Both the position numbers and the translations under genes were made by a program. From NCBI GenBank assembly GCA_003508835.1, contig PUFA01000105.1:4154001-4218000 (forward strand): 64,000 nucleotides of DNA. The letters are read 5' to 3'. Under the pieces are notes generated by a model that saw nothing but the letters and a program-made list of their open reading frames with translations, ran no database searches and was not told the origin of the DNA. Positions 1-11,839 of this stretch are shown piece by piece (positions within the stretch are counted from its first letter, which is position 1; each line of letters begins with the position of its first letter). The stretch comes from Eonycteris spelaea. Taxonomy: Eukaryota; Chordata; Mammalia; Chiroptera; Pteropodidae.

Positions 1-2839
1 AAAATATATAGACAAATTGAATGAATCTGCATTAACTTTTCGGTAACAGGAATCTTTATTATTATCTAATTCAATAATGAGAAGCTAAGATTATGCCGTT
101 TCATTTTAATTGGAATTAGGCTTAAAACGTTTTGATTTGACTTTGCAGAATTTTTCCTCACACAAGCTTGGGGAGAACACCGTCAAACATTGTTTTTGTT
201 CATTTGTTTGTTTATACATGTTCTTTTAAGGCTGAGTACTAAATATGAACTCCTAAAAGTTTACTCCTTGTAATCATTAAAGCTCTTAAATTCATTTTAA
301 ATTATATAAGCTATATGTGTTTATAAAATGGTTCGGCAGATTATTCCTTTTTGAAATACAAGTGAATAATGTCTGATTCAGGAAACCAAAGTATGGTAAT
401 AAATCACGTGAACTTCGAGAACATTTATATTATTTTTTTGAGCTACATTGTAGAATCTTTTTACATGTTTGAGATGAACACAATTACCTTTTCGGAGGTG
501 AGCTACATATATGACATTTTATTTGTGATAGTAAATAATTTTAATCATGGTTACCTTGAAATATTTAATTTTACTAATGTATAATATATATCCTCTAAAA
601 CCTTTAAAATCATTTAGAATTATCATACCTACTAACAGTCAGATATGTACATTTCAATAGAGTATTATATTGATGTGTTTAAAGTTGAAGATCCACGTGA
701 ATCATATATATACTACATGTAATGTTTGAAAATGCAATATAGCTCCAAATTCAAGACTTAAAAATTTTAGGGTGGCATATTTATTAAATTAAAAAATATG
801 AATAGAACGTTTTATTTATTTTGGATTAGGTTCAAAGATATTTTAATGATAAATTTTTAAATGATAATTTTGGACATTGAGAGAAGAATTTGTTGCCCAT
901 GGTGGAAGAGTCTAATTTGTTCACGAACTTACCTAATATGAAAAAGTCTGACAGCCTCAATATTAATATATTTATTTATTAAATATTGGTCAGTCATCTG
1001 CTATTTCTAGGTAACACAGATTATGATGTAACTAATGAAGGTGAGTCAGTCAGCCACATAGGAATGCCTGTTATTTACCCACGTGGTCTATATAGTTAGA
1101 ATATTAATTTTATAAATAAAGATGAATAAGATACAGATCGGTTAAGGAAACAATACAAACAATAAGAAATGCCTCTAGACTACCTCTTCATTGAGAGGAG
1201 GACAGTGAATTGATCTCAAGTAGAATTTTAACTTAAATTGCGTACAGAAATGTGAATCCAATTTGGAATTTTTCACTCTATTTTGTATTTTCTCACAGCA
1301 ATAGAGTGAGTGTATAATTTTTTTGCTCCAAATAAATCTTACAGCTTTTATTACAAAACATGCTTAGAAAACCAAGCATCCAAGAACTGTTATAGATTTA
1401 AAATCCATTATTCGCCTGTTGTGAAAACAGCTTCTTGTGAAATGTTTCTTAATGTTAGACTTGATCGGCATTATTTGAAAAGCAATGTTTCTGTGTTAAT
1501 CTAGTGAGTGTTACCTAAAAAGAAATAGATAAATTTAGAAACGAATTATTAGATAAGAGTATTTACAACATTTGAAACAGTATAAATTGGAGAACAAGTG
1601 AGACCACATTTAGGAAAAATCTAGGGAAAAGTGGTGATTAAATGTAATGGGATGTCCTCCTTGGATCTCAGGAAAGAAAACAGTCACTAGGTGAAATTAG
1701 CTCACAGTACTAAGTATAGCATTCACTTAGCAATGATGTATTGGTATTGGTTTATTAATTGTTATAAACATGTCATATTCATATAAAATGTTTACAAAGA
1801 CGATGTCAGGTATTGGGTAAATGGTTACTGTTTAGCATATGGTGTAAGAACTATCTTTGCAACTTTTCTATAAATCTAAAACTTATAAAAATATCACAAT
1901 ATTTTTAAATGAGTGAGAAAGACAATGGGATAATAAGGCTACCTGAGCTATAGATGTGCTACTGATTTTTTCTGCAATCTAATTTTATGGTGTACAGAAA
2001 ATCACAGATTTGAATGTTTTTAATTTTCTTTATAAGTAGCATAAAAATTATGACAAAGAAATAATAAGAAATTTACCCTAGAAAGGAAATTCTATATTCG
2101 ATCCTTAGAATATGTTCACCTCAAAGCTTCACACATATTTCAGTTAACGAACAACAGTTATCTAGTGTGAAATTTGTCTATATAGATAGATCAAAAATAG
2201 ATACGTACATACATGCATGCATACATACATGTAGATATTGGTAGAGATGACATAGATCTATAAATATCTGCATTCAAGCGTTAGAAAGGAAATAACATTG
2301 GGCACTTAATGGTTAAGGTCTGGTTTCAAAAATCGTTATGATTTTCTTCATTATTGTTCTATATAAATAAAAAACCATCATAACCAGATATCTTTTAGTA
2401 ATAAAAGAACACCAACATCTTAAACACTGCAGTGCCATTATAAAATTTTTTAGTCTGTTTATCTGTTCCTATGTTAAAATACAGCATAAACGATTATTTG
2501 AAGGTATGTTCATAGAGATTTCGTGAGAAAATAGTCCACTTAAAAAAAATCACTTGTTCAAAAGTTTAGGAAATTCAAGGTGGTTTTACCACCAGCCTTG
2601 GAGAATCATAATACACATTAGGATATCATAAGCTTTACAGTCCTAAAGGTCCTGCACTGTATTAGAAATGATTATTTTGTACCATTTTCTAATTCCCTGT
2701 ACCATCTGTGCATACGAAAAGAGTATGCCGACTTATCCTCTTCAAGCTAGCATGGTCATGTGAATTGTCTGGCCAGTGAAGGGAGAGAAGCCACAATAAG
2801 GGTGCGTCCTATCTGGAATATTTAAGAGCCAGTGTCTGA
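1..2839. other. AT-rich non-coding DNA, no gene seen
   Basis: Strongly AT-rich sequence with frequent stops in all frames. The only local structure I can name is an ACAT/GCAT tetranucleotide patch at 2200-2233. No recognisable repeat family, exon or RNA gene. It should be upstream intron or 5' flank of FSTL5. Confidence 0.6.
2200..2233. repeat. (ACAT)n/(GCAT)n microsatellite
   Basis: Short imperfect tetranucleotide run reading tacatacatgcatgcatac and similar, next to GATA-like units at 2178-2200. Confidence 0.7.
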
Positions 2840-3049
2840 TTCTTTTATTTATTTATTCATTTATTTATTTACTCCACAAAGAGACTCTCTTGCCAATTCT
2901 ACGTGGATATAGAGCACAGGCAAAAAATGCTTTTTTAAATTTATTCATCAGTTCTTTTATTTATTTATTCATTTATTTATTTACTCCACAAAGAGACTCT
3001 CTTGCCAATTCTACGTGGATATAAGCACAGGCAAAAAATGCTTTTTAAA
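2840..3049 (+). repeat. Tandem duplication, period 112 bp, two near-identical copies
   Basis: Copy 1 runs 2840-2939 and copy 2 runs 2952-3049. Both hold a TTTA/TTCA-rich run, then tactccacaaagagactctc, then a shared stretch containing ccaattctacgtggatat and gcacaggcaaaaaatgc. I see only two differences, both single-base indels: gagcac versus aagcac near 2911/3023, and six versus five T near 2931/3042. A 12-base spacer (ttattcatcag and flank) separates them. The near identity in neutral DNA points to a recent duplication, or to an assembly artefact. Confidence 0.9.
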
Positions 3050-4427
3050 AACGTAATCATTATACTTTTTACAAATACAGGTTCCTGAGATTTGGAAGTG
3101 ATTGTTGTGTTACCTAGACCTTCTTGACTATAAATACTGTATAAAAACCTCTATAAACATATTTTTATAGATCTTTTGAAAATTAAGTTTTATTTTTATC
3201 GTACCTTCTGGTAATATGCTATAGTCATTTTTCTTAAATCTTTCTAAATAGGTATTTTGATTTTTACTTCTAAAATCCATTAAAAAGTTGTGACAATTAT
3301 ATTTTCCCTTTCATTATTTGTTAAAGAATAAATTCTCATGTTTTACATGTTTATAATTATCTTTATATGTAAAATGCATGCTCATATGGATTTGCATTTG
3401 TGATTTTTGTTTTTGTTTTTTGTGTGTGTATGTACTGGTACTGGGTATGTGCTTATTCAAAATGTTTTTGTATAGTATAGAAACAGGTTTCTTTTTCAAT
3501 TTTTGAGGATTATCACTTCTTAATTTACAATCTATAGTGATAATTGTGTGTGAATAGCTTTACATTCTAAAATAAGCACTTTTATGAGCATTTTTATAAG
3601 ATGATTACCAAACCAAAAAAAAATTAGATATTTTATAATAACAATTTAGCAAACCAGATTACTATAATATCTGTATATGAGATTTTACTTAATTCTTTTG
3701 CTTTTCTGTATTGGTTCCTTGGTATAATATGCATACACTGTTTTCTTATTCATCATTATATTTGTCAAATCATATTTTCAAAATGACCATGATGTTATTG
3801 ATGTTTACAACCTTATCACAAGGAAGCACAACTTTGGATTTGATGTCATCCTCTGGATCTGACAAGGTTGTTTAAAAAATTAAGTTGAGTTTAATTCCAT
3901 ACTAATCACACACACTGAGTGATTATATGCCACATAGCATACTCTGACACATTAGATTGTAATGAATGGAATACAGCTTATATAGTAACCTAGAAATAAA
4001 TTTTCATTTGGAATAGCCTTGTGGGAGAAAAGTTCAAATTAAATCCTCTTAGTGCATTAAAATGCAAATATAAGAAGGCAATCCAATTGAGTACATTGAT
4101 AATGGAACGTATAACACAAATGGAAATGCCTCCCAAATAATTAAGTTATAGCTATATAAATCACTGATGTGTGCATTTGAATTTCGTTCCTTTCGTGCAT
4201 GCTTGAAAGTTCATTAACTTTGGATCACATTTGAATACGTTTTGTTTATCTCTCACAGACCAGTCACTAAACGAGTCCCTTTTCCCACTGAGACCCATGA
4301 AGGCCCTTCAGCCCTCTTCGCTGCCTTCACAATACTATAACAAAAGCTGTCATCTCTGTCCGCTTTGTTTTAGAGTAATTATGGAAGCGCTGAACTTGGG
4401 GCATCACCCCAGGAGTTTCTTTCGTTT
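3050..4427. other. AT-rich non-coding DNA, no gene seen
   Basis: Mostly T-rich sequence, with a TTTTTG/TGTG-rich patch at 3405-3432. A slightly GC-richer stretch at 4240-4420 holds a 73-codon ORF that I cannot assign and regard as chance. Confidence 0.55.
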
Positions 4428-4485
4428 TATTTTATTAAATTTATCGGGGTGACATTGGTTAATAAAATTATTTCAAGTGTAAATA
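4428..4485 (-). mobile_element. L1 LINE 3'-end fragment, antisense
   Basis: The segment containing ggggtgacattggttaataa followed by aattatttcaagtgta resembles the reverse complement of an L1 3' end that I associate with bat and related laurasiatherian genomes. Only about 60 bp is recognisable. Confidence 0.5.
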
Positions 4486-4621
4486 ATTCTGACCCCAAAA
4501 TATACAATATCATCAGAGCAGTAATCTTCATACTCCAGTTATGTAATCTTGAGAGGATACAAAAAAAAAAAAAACTTTAGGGAAAATTCTGCTTACAATC
4601 TATGTAAAAGCATGCTTCTCC

Positions 4622-4675
4622 TGTGTGTGTGCATGTGTGTGTGTGTGTGTGCGTGTGTGTGTGCGTGTGCGTGTA
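4622..4675. repeat. (TG)n microsatellite with CG interruptions
   Basis: About 54 bp of TG dinucleotides interrupted by CA and several CG steps. The interruptions suggest an older or mixed TG/CG array. Confidence 0.95.
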
Positions 4676-4689
4676 GTCAAGTCACCTTA

Positions 4690-5349
4690 GCTGTTGAGAT
4701 TTAAGATTCTAAGCTTTAGCCTTTTGAATCAGTGTGATTACTTAAAGATTCAGGTACTCAAGAAAGTACAATTGATAACAATTATGGGGGCCAAGGAACT
4801 ATTTCAGTTAAGTGAAAAAATGGAAAGAAAATAATATGCTCTGGACACTTAAGTTCATAATGATGTCAATTATGTGTGTAATTAGAAAGGAGCACTAACA
4901 AGTATATTCCCCACTAAATATATGTAGGGTTGTCTTTGGTACAATTTCCGATCTTGGAAAAAAGTCATCTGCTTTCAAATTTAAATTATATAGAGAACAC
5001 TGGTAATATAAATTCATAAACAATTTTGAAACAAAATTGAAATAAATCAAATTTAATTTAAATTTAGAAAGCATATATAAATGTCTCAATAAAAATCAAG
5101 CTAGTCAATAACTTAAAAGTTATCTTTTAATTATTGTAATTTAATATTTTAGAAACAAAATGACTGAATTAAATAGATATTTCAGGTTATTACTTATGAA
5201 AAGTAAGTGTTGAATTTTTCTCATTGTTAAATAACTCCAGACATTATATTTGAGATATTACATGATGATAACAATTAGATAAGTATTTTAAGGACAAAGT
5301 GGTTGATTTTCTCATAAAAAATCAGCCCACTCAGAGTCGTCATGATTTA
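4690..5349. other. AT-rich non-coding DNA, nothing identified
   Basis: Low-GC sequence without a recognisable repeat. The 64-codon ORF on the - strand at 4895-5089 has no family features. Confidence 0.5.
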
Positions 5350-5520
5350 AGAGCCCAACGTGTGTTAAAGCAAATTGTTAGGTATTACAAATACATTATC
5401 TTATTTAATTCATACAATGTCCTCATAAGAAGAAATGAGAGGAGATAGAAGAGAGTTTAAATTATCTGATTAAAGTCACGTTGCTAATAATTGACAAAAG
5501 TCAAAATAAAGTTTATGCAG
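5350..5520 (+). mobile_element. MIR SINE fragment
   Basis: Follows the MIR core layout: a GTGT/TTA start, 'attatcttatttaattcatacaatg', then the gagaggagatagaag region and 'taaagtcacgttgctaataa' matching the 'gtcacacagctagtaa' block. Heavily diverged. Confidence 0.5.
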
Positions 5521-5639
5521 GTATTTATGCATATGACTAAAATGGTTGTTCTTTTATCTTCTACTTTGGAAAAAATTTGGAATTTATGAATTACTGCATC
5601 ACATTTTCTCTTAGCTTCTCAAGGACATTGTTCCAAGGA

Positions 5640-6075
5640 GTCTCCCTTCTCTTCCAGCCTCATCAGTTTGTTTTTCTCTGCTAGATTATTCATCAGCATG
5701 GAAGAATGTTGCAATCTTCCCATCTTTAAACTCAAAAACAAGCAAAACTCTTCAGGCTCTGATCCTTCAGCTATCATTCCATTTCTCTCCTAGGTTTTAC
5801 AGCAAAATTCCTTGAAAAGCAATTTCAACTCACTCTCTGGAATTTCTCTCTTCAAATATGTCCTGTCTTGTTCCCACCCTACTAATCCAGGAAATCTAGT
5901 CCTTTTGAGGTCACAATGTCCTGTGCATTACTAAATACATTGTTGAGTTTTTAGTTCTGTTTGCTTGAACTATTTGACGATTTACTGTACTGTGTCATCA
6001 CCCTTCAAACATTTTCTTCACTTGCCAATTTCTCCACCTAGTCTCTCTTCAGATATCTCTCAAATATCTTGGCTC
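5640..6075 (+). mobile_element. L2 LINE fragment
   Basis: CT-rich block containing catttgacg-like 'ctatttgacgatttactgta', 'acattttcttcacttgcc' and 'ctcaaatatcttggctc'. It follows the sense strand of the L2 reverse-transcriptase region (the block before and around the FDTVDH motif). No frame is open. Confidence 0.5.
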
Positions 6076-6079
6076 TTTT

Positions 6080-6345
6080 TTCTTCCATATGCAATTTAAA
6101 ATTAGCTTATCAAATTCTATAAAAACCCTACTGGAATTTTGAGTAGAATCATATTGATTCTATAGCTCAGTTTGAGGATCATTGATATATTTATGATAGA
6201 ATTCTCTTCTCCAAAATATAGTCAATGTCATCATTTATTTAGTATTGTTTAATGTTTTCAATTAAATACTTTAATTTATTCTATAAAGGGCTTTTGTGTA
6301 TTTTAATAGACTCTTTAAATGTTAATTGAAAAATACATTTCTAAC
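6080..6345 (-). mobile_element. Old L1 LINE fragment (ORF2 region), antisense
   Basis: The text 'tatcaaattctataaaaa', 'ctactggaattttgagtaga' and 'attgattctatagctcagtt' follows the reverse complement of L1 ORF2 in consensus order. Diverged and interrupted. Confidence 0.7.
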
Positions 6346-6579
6346 TGAATTTTGTGCCCTAAATTGTGTGTTACATGTTAATTTTTCTTTTGGTTTAGCA
6401 AACTTTATTTATTTTAAGAACAAAAATGCATTTGGAACTTTCTGTATAAACAATCACATCATGAAATACAAGTAAAGTTTTGCCCAAACTTTCCAATCAT
6501 AGATTTTTAAAAAAATTTCTTAACTGCACTAACTCGGACTCTAATACAATCCCAGATATGATAATAGTAAATACTTTTT

Positions 6580-6735
6580 TTTTTCTGCTGCCTTATTAAG
6601 GATTATTTCAATAAATATAATATTCTTAATATTTTTATGTTAAATTTTTTTTTAGATAGATGTCCTTTTTAAGGGCAAGTAGTTTGTTTCTATTCTTAGT
6701 TTGCTAAGAGTTTTTTTTTTTTTTTAATCATGCAT
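6580..6735 (-). mobile_element. Old L1 LINE fragment, antisense
   Basis: The phrase 'ctattcttagtttgctaaga' with a following T tract and 'aatcatgcat' matches another part of antisense L1 ORF2, about 250 bp from the previous piece. The two are probably parts of one old insertion. Confidence 0.55.
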
Positions 6736-6739
6736 TATC

Positions 6740-8480
6740 TCAAGTTTAATCAAGGGAATTATACCTGCATGTGCTAAGGTGAGCTCCAATATCCCTACCA
6801 CCATCCTTTAATCTGTAAATGTTTTTAGCTACAATATATACTAATCAATTTAATTAATACAGTTAATTACTTAATTGAAGTTCTGTAACTCTGAAGTGTT
6901 CTTTTCATTGTACTGTGGTTTCCCAAAATACTGCTTTAGATTCAGATTAGAAGCAGGATTGTTGGACTACATATGTTACTTAGTACATTTAAAGAGAGAG
7001 AAGGTTTAAGTTATATTTAGTTATATTTATATATTCTATGTGTGTCTGTATGTGTGAAGATGTATAAAGTGTATATATACTTTTCATCATTTCCGCCCTT
7101 GTAATGCTGTTCTTGGCTATCAGAGACTTAAGCAAAATTTTGAGTTTGCATCTGGTCTTGTTTCCTGCTTTGCTTTTTGTACCCCACTTTTCCCATCACC
7201 TTCTGAGTGTTCACTGGAACAGAGAATCACCTTGTTTCTAGGCTTCTATGGTCGCTGACACATATTTTGAACATCCATGATTCCTAGATGAGATTTTTGT
7301 CCTTTTTGAAAATTTTCTGTTGATTCATTTTACATGTTAACAAATATATGAACTTATGATGTAGCCATTATATTTACTTTTCGACCATAATATACTAATC
7401 TAATCAAAATTAGTAACACGTCTGGAGAATAAAAGCAAAAGTTTGTTCTTTAAATTGCGAAAGCCATCGTATACATGTCGAACTCCCCCAGATGTTATTC
7501 GTTCAAGCTGGTTTTCTTAAAAACATAAATAATTCAAATGTCTACTGCCAAGGAAAGACAACTACCTCAATTCATTGGTTAATAAACATTTATTGTTACA
7601 AACTCTAAACTAGTAATTGGAGCAAAAAAAAATGCAAAAAACACAGTTCCATTTAGAGTTTCTAATGTAGTGAGGAGACATTAGATTTCAGATGTGGTTA
7701 CAGATGTTATAAATGCTTAGATATATGTGTCTATGATGTGTGGCTAATAGCTACTGTATTCATCAATGTCTAGCTGATGTTCTGTGCCCCTAAAACAGAA
7801 GCCATAGCCTCACTATGATTTCTGTGAGTGATCACCCAGACCCTATAGCATATTGGATGAATAGACCGTCTTTAGGCTTTAAATAGTGGACTTCGCTAAG
7901 CTGTAATTCAGACAATGTCAGTGAGAGATTTGGCATGTGTGAACAATTAAATATGCATATTGAAAATTTGAGGTACATATTATAATTATTCATTATGCAG
8001 AAAAGATCCACCATCTTTTGTTTACTTTTTGCTCGGGGTAGTGTGATAACTATTGATCTGTAGCCAACATAGAGCTGAGAAAGTTAAAGTATATTTTAAA
8101 TGTGTTTTTCTCATTATTTAATATATATTTTAAAAGTCTTATTTTACTTAGTACCTGCTATATGCAACTAGGTTGCCCGTATTTATTTATAGCAGTCTAT
8201 TTTAAAGTTGAAGCACAAATCTATTTATTCCTTAATATGTTCTTTTAAAAACTAGAAATCGCTGTTAAATACATTTAAGAAATCCTGCATACCATAGCTT
8301 CCTCTTGGCGTTTTCAATATGCATTATCATATTGAAGTCTCTGAAAAGTCTTTTATATAATTATTTTTATCCTAGCTTTCCTAAATTTTATTTGACCCTC
8401 TAAATCTATTTCTTTATAAATCCAACTAATACATCGCTAGTGTTCTGTGGAGTGCACTTTGGAAAATATAGCTTTACATA
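6740..8480. other. Non-coding DNA, possible L2 tail only
   Basis: AT-rich sequence. At 7562-7690 'ttaataaacatttattg' followed by a 'gttccatttagagtttctaatgtag' block may be an antisense L2 3' end. Nothing else is recognisable. Confidence 0.4.
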
Positions 8481-8484
8481 GATG

Positions 8485-8571
8485 TGTGTGTGTATGTGTA
8501 TAATTTTGCAATAATATAAATTGGATTAGAGTGTGTGTGTGTATAATTTCGCAATAATATTATAAATTGGA

Positions 8572-8575
<4 letters not shown>
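8485..8575 (+). repeat. Imperfect 42-46 bp tandem duplication beside a TG microsatellite
   Basis: The unit TG-run + tataatttTgcaataatat + aaattggattag occurs at about 8491-8529 and again at 8534-8575. The second copy has a T-to-C change and an extra tat. Each copy begins in a TG run, and a longer (GT)n follows. Confidence 0.85.

Positions 8576-8620
<45 letters not shown>
8574..8620. repeat. (GT)n microsatellite
   Basis: About 46 bp of uninterrupted GT dinucleotides, likely polymorphic. Confidence 0.95.
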
Positions 8621-8624
<4 letters not shown>

Positions 8625-9389
8625 GGTTACATTCGCAAGCTGGATTTTCTGGTATAGAGTTACAGCCTTTTTCTAATTGATTTCTCTCATCGATGTAGTC
8701 TACTGAGATAGAATCCAGTCTAGGTTCATGAGGTCAGTAGTCTAACCAAGTCTCCCTCTCAATCCCAGCCCATTTGGCAGAAATCTTCATATCCACAACT
8801 CCTCCAAATTGGTAGATATGAATCTTAAATTTGACACACTCTTAGTAAATAATTGGATTTGCTGATGTATTTACCTCAAAAGTAATCATCATAGACATGT
8901 TATTCCCCCAGATTATCTTCAGTTCTTCTCTTTTTTTGCTTACAACTGGGATCTCATCATCACCCAAGCCCATTTAGTTACAACAATTACTAAACACCTC
9001 ATAGAAAGATGTAGTTACCTGAGGGGAGGTGTGAGGGGTAGTTTTTGGCTTAGGCCATGTTCTTTCTGAGATACTATGTGTTTGTTAGAGTGGAAAACTA
9101 TAACAGGCAATCACATTTATTAATCTGGGAAGAGAAGATCTGTGATGGATTTTGATTTAGAAAAGATAACCCTCTAATTGCAATCACGAGAGTGCATGGA
9201 AAGCCCGTAGAGGGTGAAAGATGAAGACCTTCAAGAGAAAGTGTCTACCATTACAAGTATATAAAGAGGAACAAGAGGATATAAAAGAGATTTTGAACAC
9301 CCTTTCAGATTAAGTAGTAGAAAATCCATGAGGTTTATTGCCATACAGTAAAATGGAGATATTGTTTGAAGATGAAGGACATGACCATT
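8625..9389. other. Non-coding DNA, nothing identified
   Basis: Moderate-GC sequence without open frames or repeats I can name. Confidence 0.5.
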
Positions 9390-9560
9390 TATTTAACAAA
9401 ATATCCAAGGACTCATACTATGTCCCAGGCACTGGGCTAGCACTGGACTACAATCAGAAACAAGGCAGGTGTGATCCCTGACGTCACAGAGCTTGAAATA
9501 TATAATGATACCCAAGTACTTAGGGAAAGCCAAGGCAGATAATAAAGTACGTAAACATTT
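9390..9560 (-). mobile_element. L2 LINE 3' region, antisense
   Basis: Reads 'tatgtcccaggcactgggct', then 'cagaaacaaggcaggtgtga' and 'tgacgtcacagagcttgaaa', in the order of the reverse complement of the L2 3' end. The copy may continue to about 9665. Confidence 0.65.
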
Positions 9561-9669
9561 TCATTAAATTTAACAACAATGAGTATGTAAAGACACAGTG
9601 AGATGACTTTTTGTGAAACAGTGGTGGAAGAGGCCATAGTGAAATGAGTTGAACTGTAAGCCATTTATT

Positions 9670-10199
9670 TCATATCATAAGTAGAACCTGAAATACACCA
9701 AAATATTGAACATCATTGACTCTGGGCTGTGGAGTTACAAGTCATCTTTATTGCATTTTTTTACTCTTAGGTTTTTTATAAATGCCCACAATGAAGAGAC
9801 ATCCTTTTTATAATAAGAAAAAAATATTTTGTAAAAAAGAAAAAAATAAACTATTCTGTTTAATAATTATTATTAATTACATTTTAAATATAAATAAAAT
9901 GAAAGTATAATATTTCTTTGAATAATAATATGGTAAACATAAAGAGCTTAATGAAATGATTCAAACAAATAATAACATTAACAAAATTTGAATAAATCCT
10001 TTTGAGGTCTTCATTATTCTGATTGGCTCCATAATGATCTCATTAAGTAGATAATTCCTAACACTGAACTTGTACTATGCTGACAACACACATCCACCAA
10101 AAAACTAGAGCTTCTGGAAGTTTTTAAAAAGTGGAGCATAAGGCATTAATTTATGTAGCTTTCAAGTTGGCGCATGCTAATGCTTGCCTTCAAATGTAT
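9670..10199. other. AT-rich non-coding DNA, nothing identified
   Basis: Very AT-rich, including runs of AAT/ATT at 9835-9990. No feature. Confidence 0.5.
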
Positions 10200-11340
10200 A
10201 ATAGCTTCAATTCCCACCAGTTTAGCAGCTGACTTGATTATGTACCTGAATCCTCCAGGAAATGGAAGAAACAGTAATAACAAGCCCAGTTAACAAGAGA
10301 AGAAAAGGGAGGCCAGGCTGGCTGTCTAAGTTTCCCGTGTTAACACTGATGATAGATATCGGCGGTGGTAAACACAGCCATTCCATGAGATTGAGCTGTG
10401 AACATTTATGGGAAATGAGATCAGCAGTCATGATTCCATTCTATTAAAACAACTCCTCTGAGACCTTTGCAGGATAAAACCTTTGTTGTTTTCTCTTCCT
10501 ATGAGCATTTGAAAGGCACGATGGAATTAACTATCTCAGGTGCTAAGTGAGAAAGGGTTAAATGATTAACTTCTCCTAATGTCATTGCATTGTTTAAAAA
10601 ATACACTTAGAAACCAATGGGCTACTACATTCTTTTTTTTTCTTTTGATATATTTTTTTAAAAATCACAACATTTTTGAAATATTCTCAGGTGGTCTCCC
10701 ACATCACTTAACAGAAAAGTGTGTGTAATTGCCAGCCTCAAGGTCATTAACCAATTGCGGATTCACATACACCTTGCAAGACGAGAAACTTCACGGGCAG
10801 TGTAATCATATATTTTAATACTGAATACTTTTCATTCCTGGGTAAACCTCTGGGTCCTTCGACTAAAATTATTCTCCTCCAGCACATTTTCACCAAGCCC
10901 CCATGGCCTGAGATGTCATCACGCTGAAATGTTCCAGGATTTTTCTTATTCTTCCACATCTTATGATGCTGGGGTCCTAAGACAGATGTGAGAGAAAATA
11001 AACTGTACAGGAAAAAAGAGAGAATAATGGGAACTGTGGATTAGAAATCAGAATTTTGAGCTTCAAAAACCAGGTCCCCTGGTTGGCACAAAGGCAGGAA
11101 AACAATTTCAGCGATTTACCCAACGAAGCACAAAGTGGGGGCCAGATCCCCGGCCCCCAGCTCTCAGGATTAGGTGTGCTTTTAGTGCAAGCACAATGAG
11201 TCCAGTTCCTTAGAGAGGTAAAGCAAGTCAGAGAACCTCAGAGAACTACTGATGGGGCAAGAACCCCGACAGAGAAGCAGGAGGTAAATACACCTTACAA
11301 TCTTTGTCCATTATATTTTCGAACTGCTTACTTAATGTTC
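10200..11340. other. Repeat-free, GC-richer unique sequence
   Basis: I recognise no transposon here and base composition is more balanced than in the flanks. Short ORFs on both strands at 10222-10447 and on the - strand at 10747-10959 lack known motifs. A GC-only hairpin lies at 11136-11159. Candidate conserved non-coding DNA or non-coding first exon; this is inference from composition only. Confidence 0.3.
11136..11159. repeat. GC-rich inverted repeat (8-bp stem, 8-nt loop)
   Basis: TGGGGGCC at 11136-11143 pairs with GGCCCCCA at 11152-11159 around the loop agatcccc. It stands out in AT-rich surroundings. Function unknown. Confidence 0.85.
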
Positions 11341-11739
11341 CTTTCTAGTAGAAACAGAGGAAATGAAGCATCTCTTTATGGCACCAATGATCACAAATTT
11401 AGGAAGGTTCGTAATTTCAAAGGAACTACTTATGACGGAGGTTTATGTCTTTACCTTTCAAATAATTATCGAGTCTACCAGATGTCTAGCACCAGCTGAG
11501 ACTCTATCCTAGCCTGAGAGAAGGGCTCTATTTTAAAGTGTTTAAATATTATCGATGTTTACATTAAAAGAAGATGTTACACAGAACGCTTTAAAAAAGA
11601 GATGGATGTGAGAAGGAGGAAGAAAAAGAAGGAAAGGAAGCACAGAGAGTTGAAGAAAAAAGCCAACACAGCACATGTCTACCTCTCCTGCTTCGTGTCC
11701 CGTAGAAAACATGAGTAGGAACCATAGAGCTGAGATTTA

Positions 11740-11830
11740 TTTAGGGTGACCTTTTAACTTTCTGTCTGTGTGACCTTGGGAAAGGAACTTCCCTGTCGTG
11801 CCTCAGTTGCTCAGTTGTACGTTGCAGAGC
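11740..11830 (-). mobile_element. MIR SINE fragment, antisense
   Basis: The stretch 'ctgtgtgaccttgggaaagg' followed by 'cctgtcgtgcctcagttgct' is the characteristic reverse complement of the MIR core. Confidence 0.8.
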
Positions 11831-11839
11831 AGACAGACT

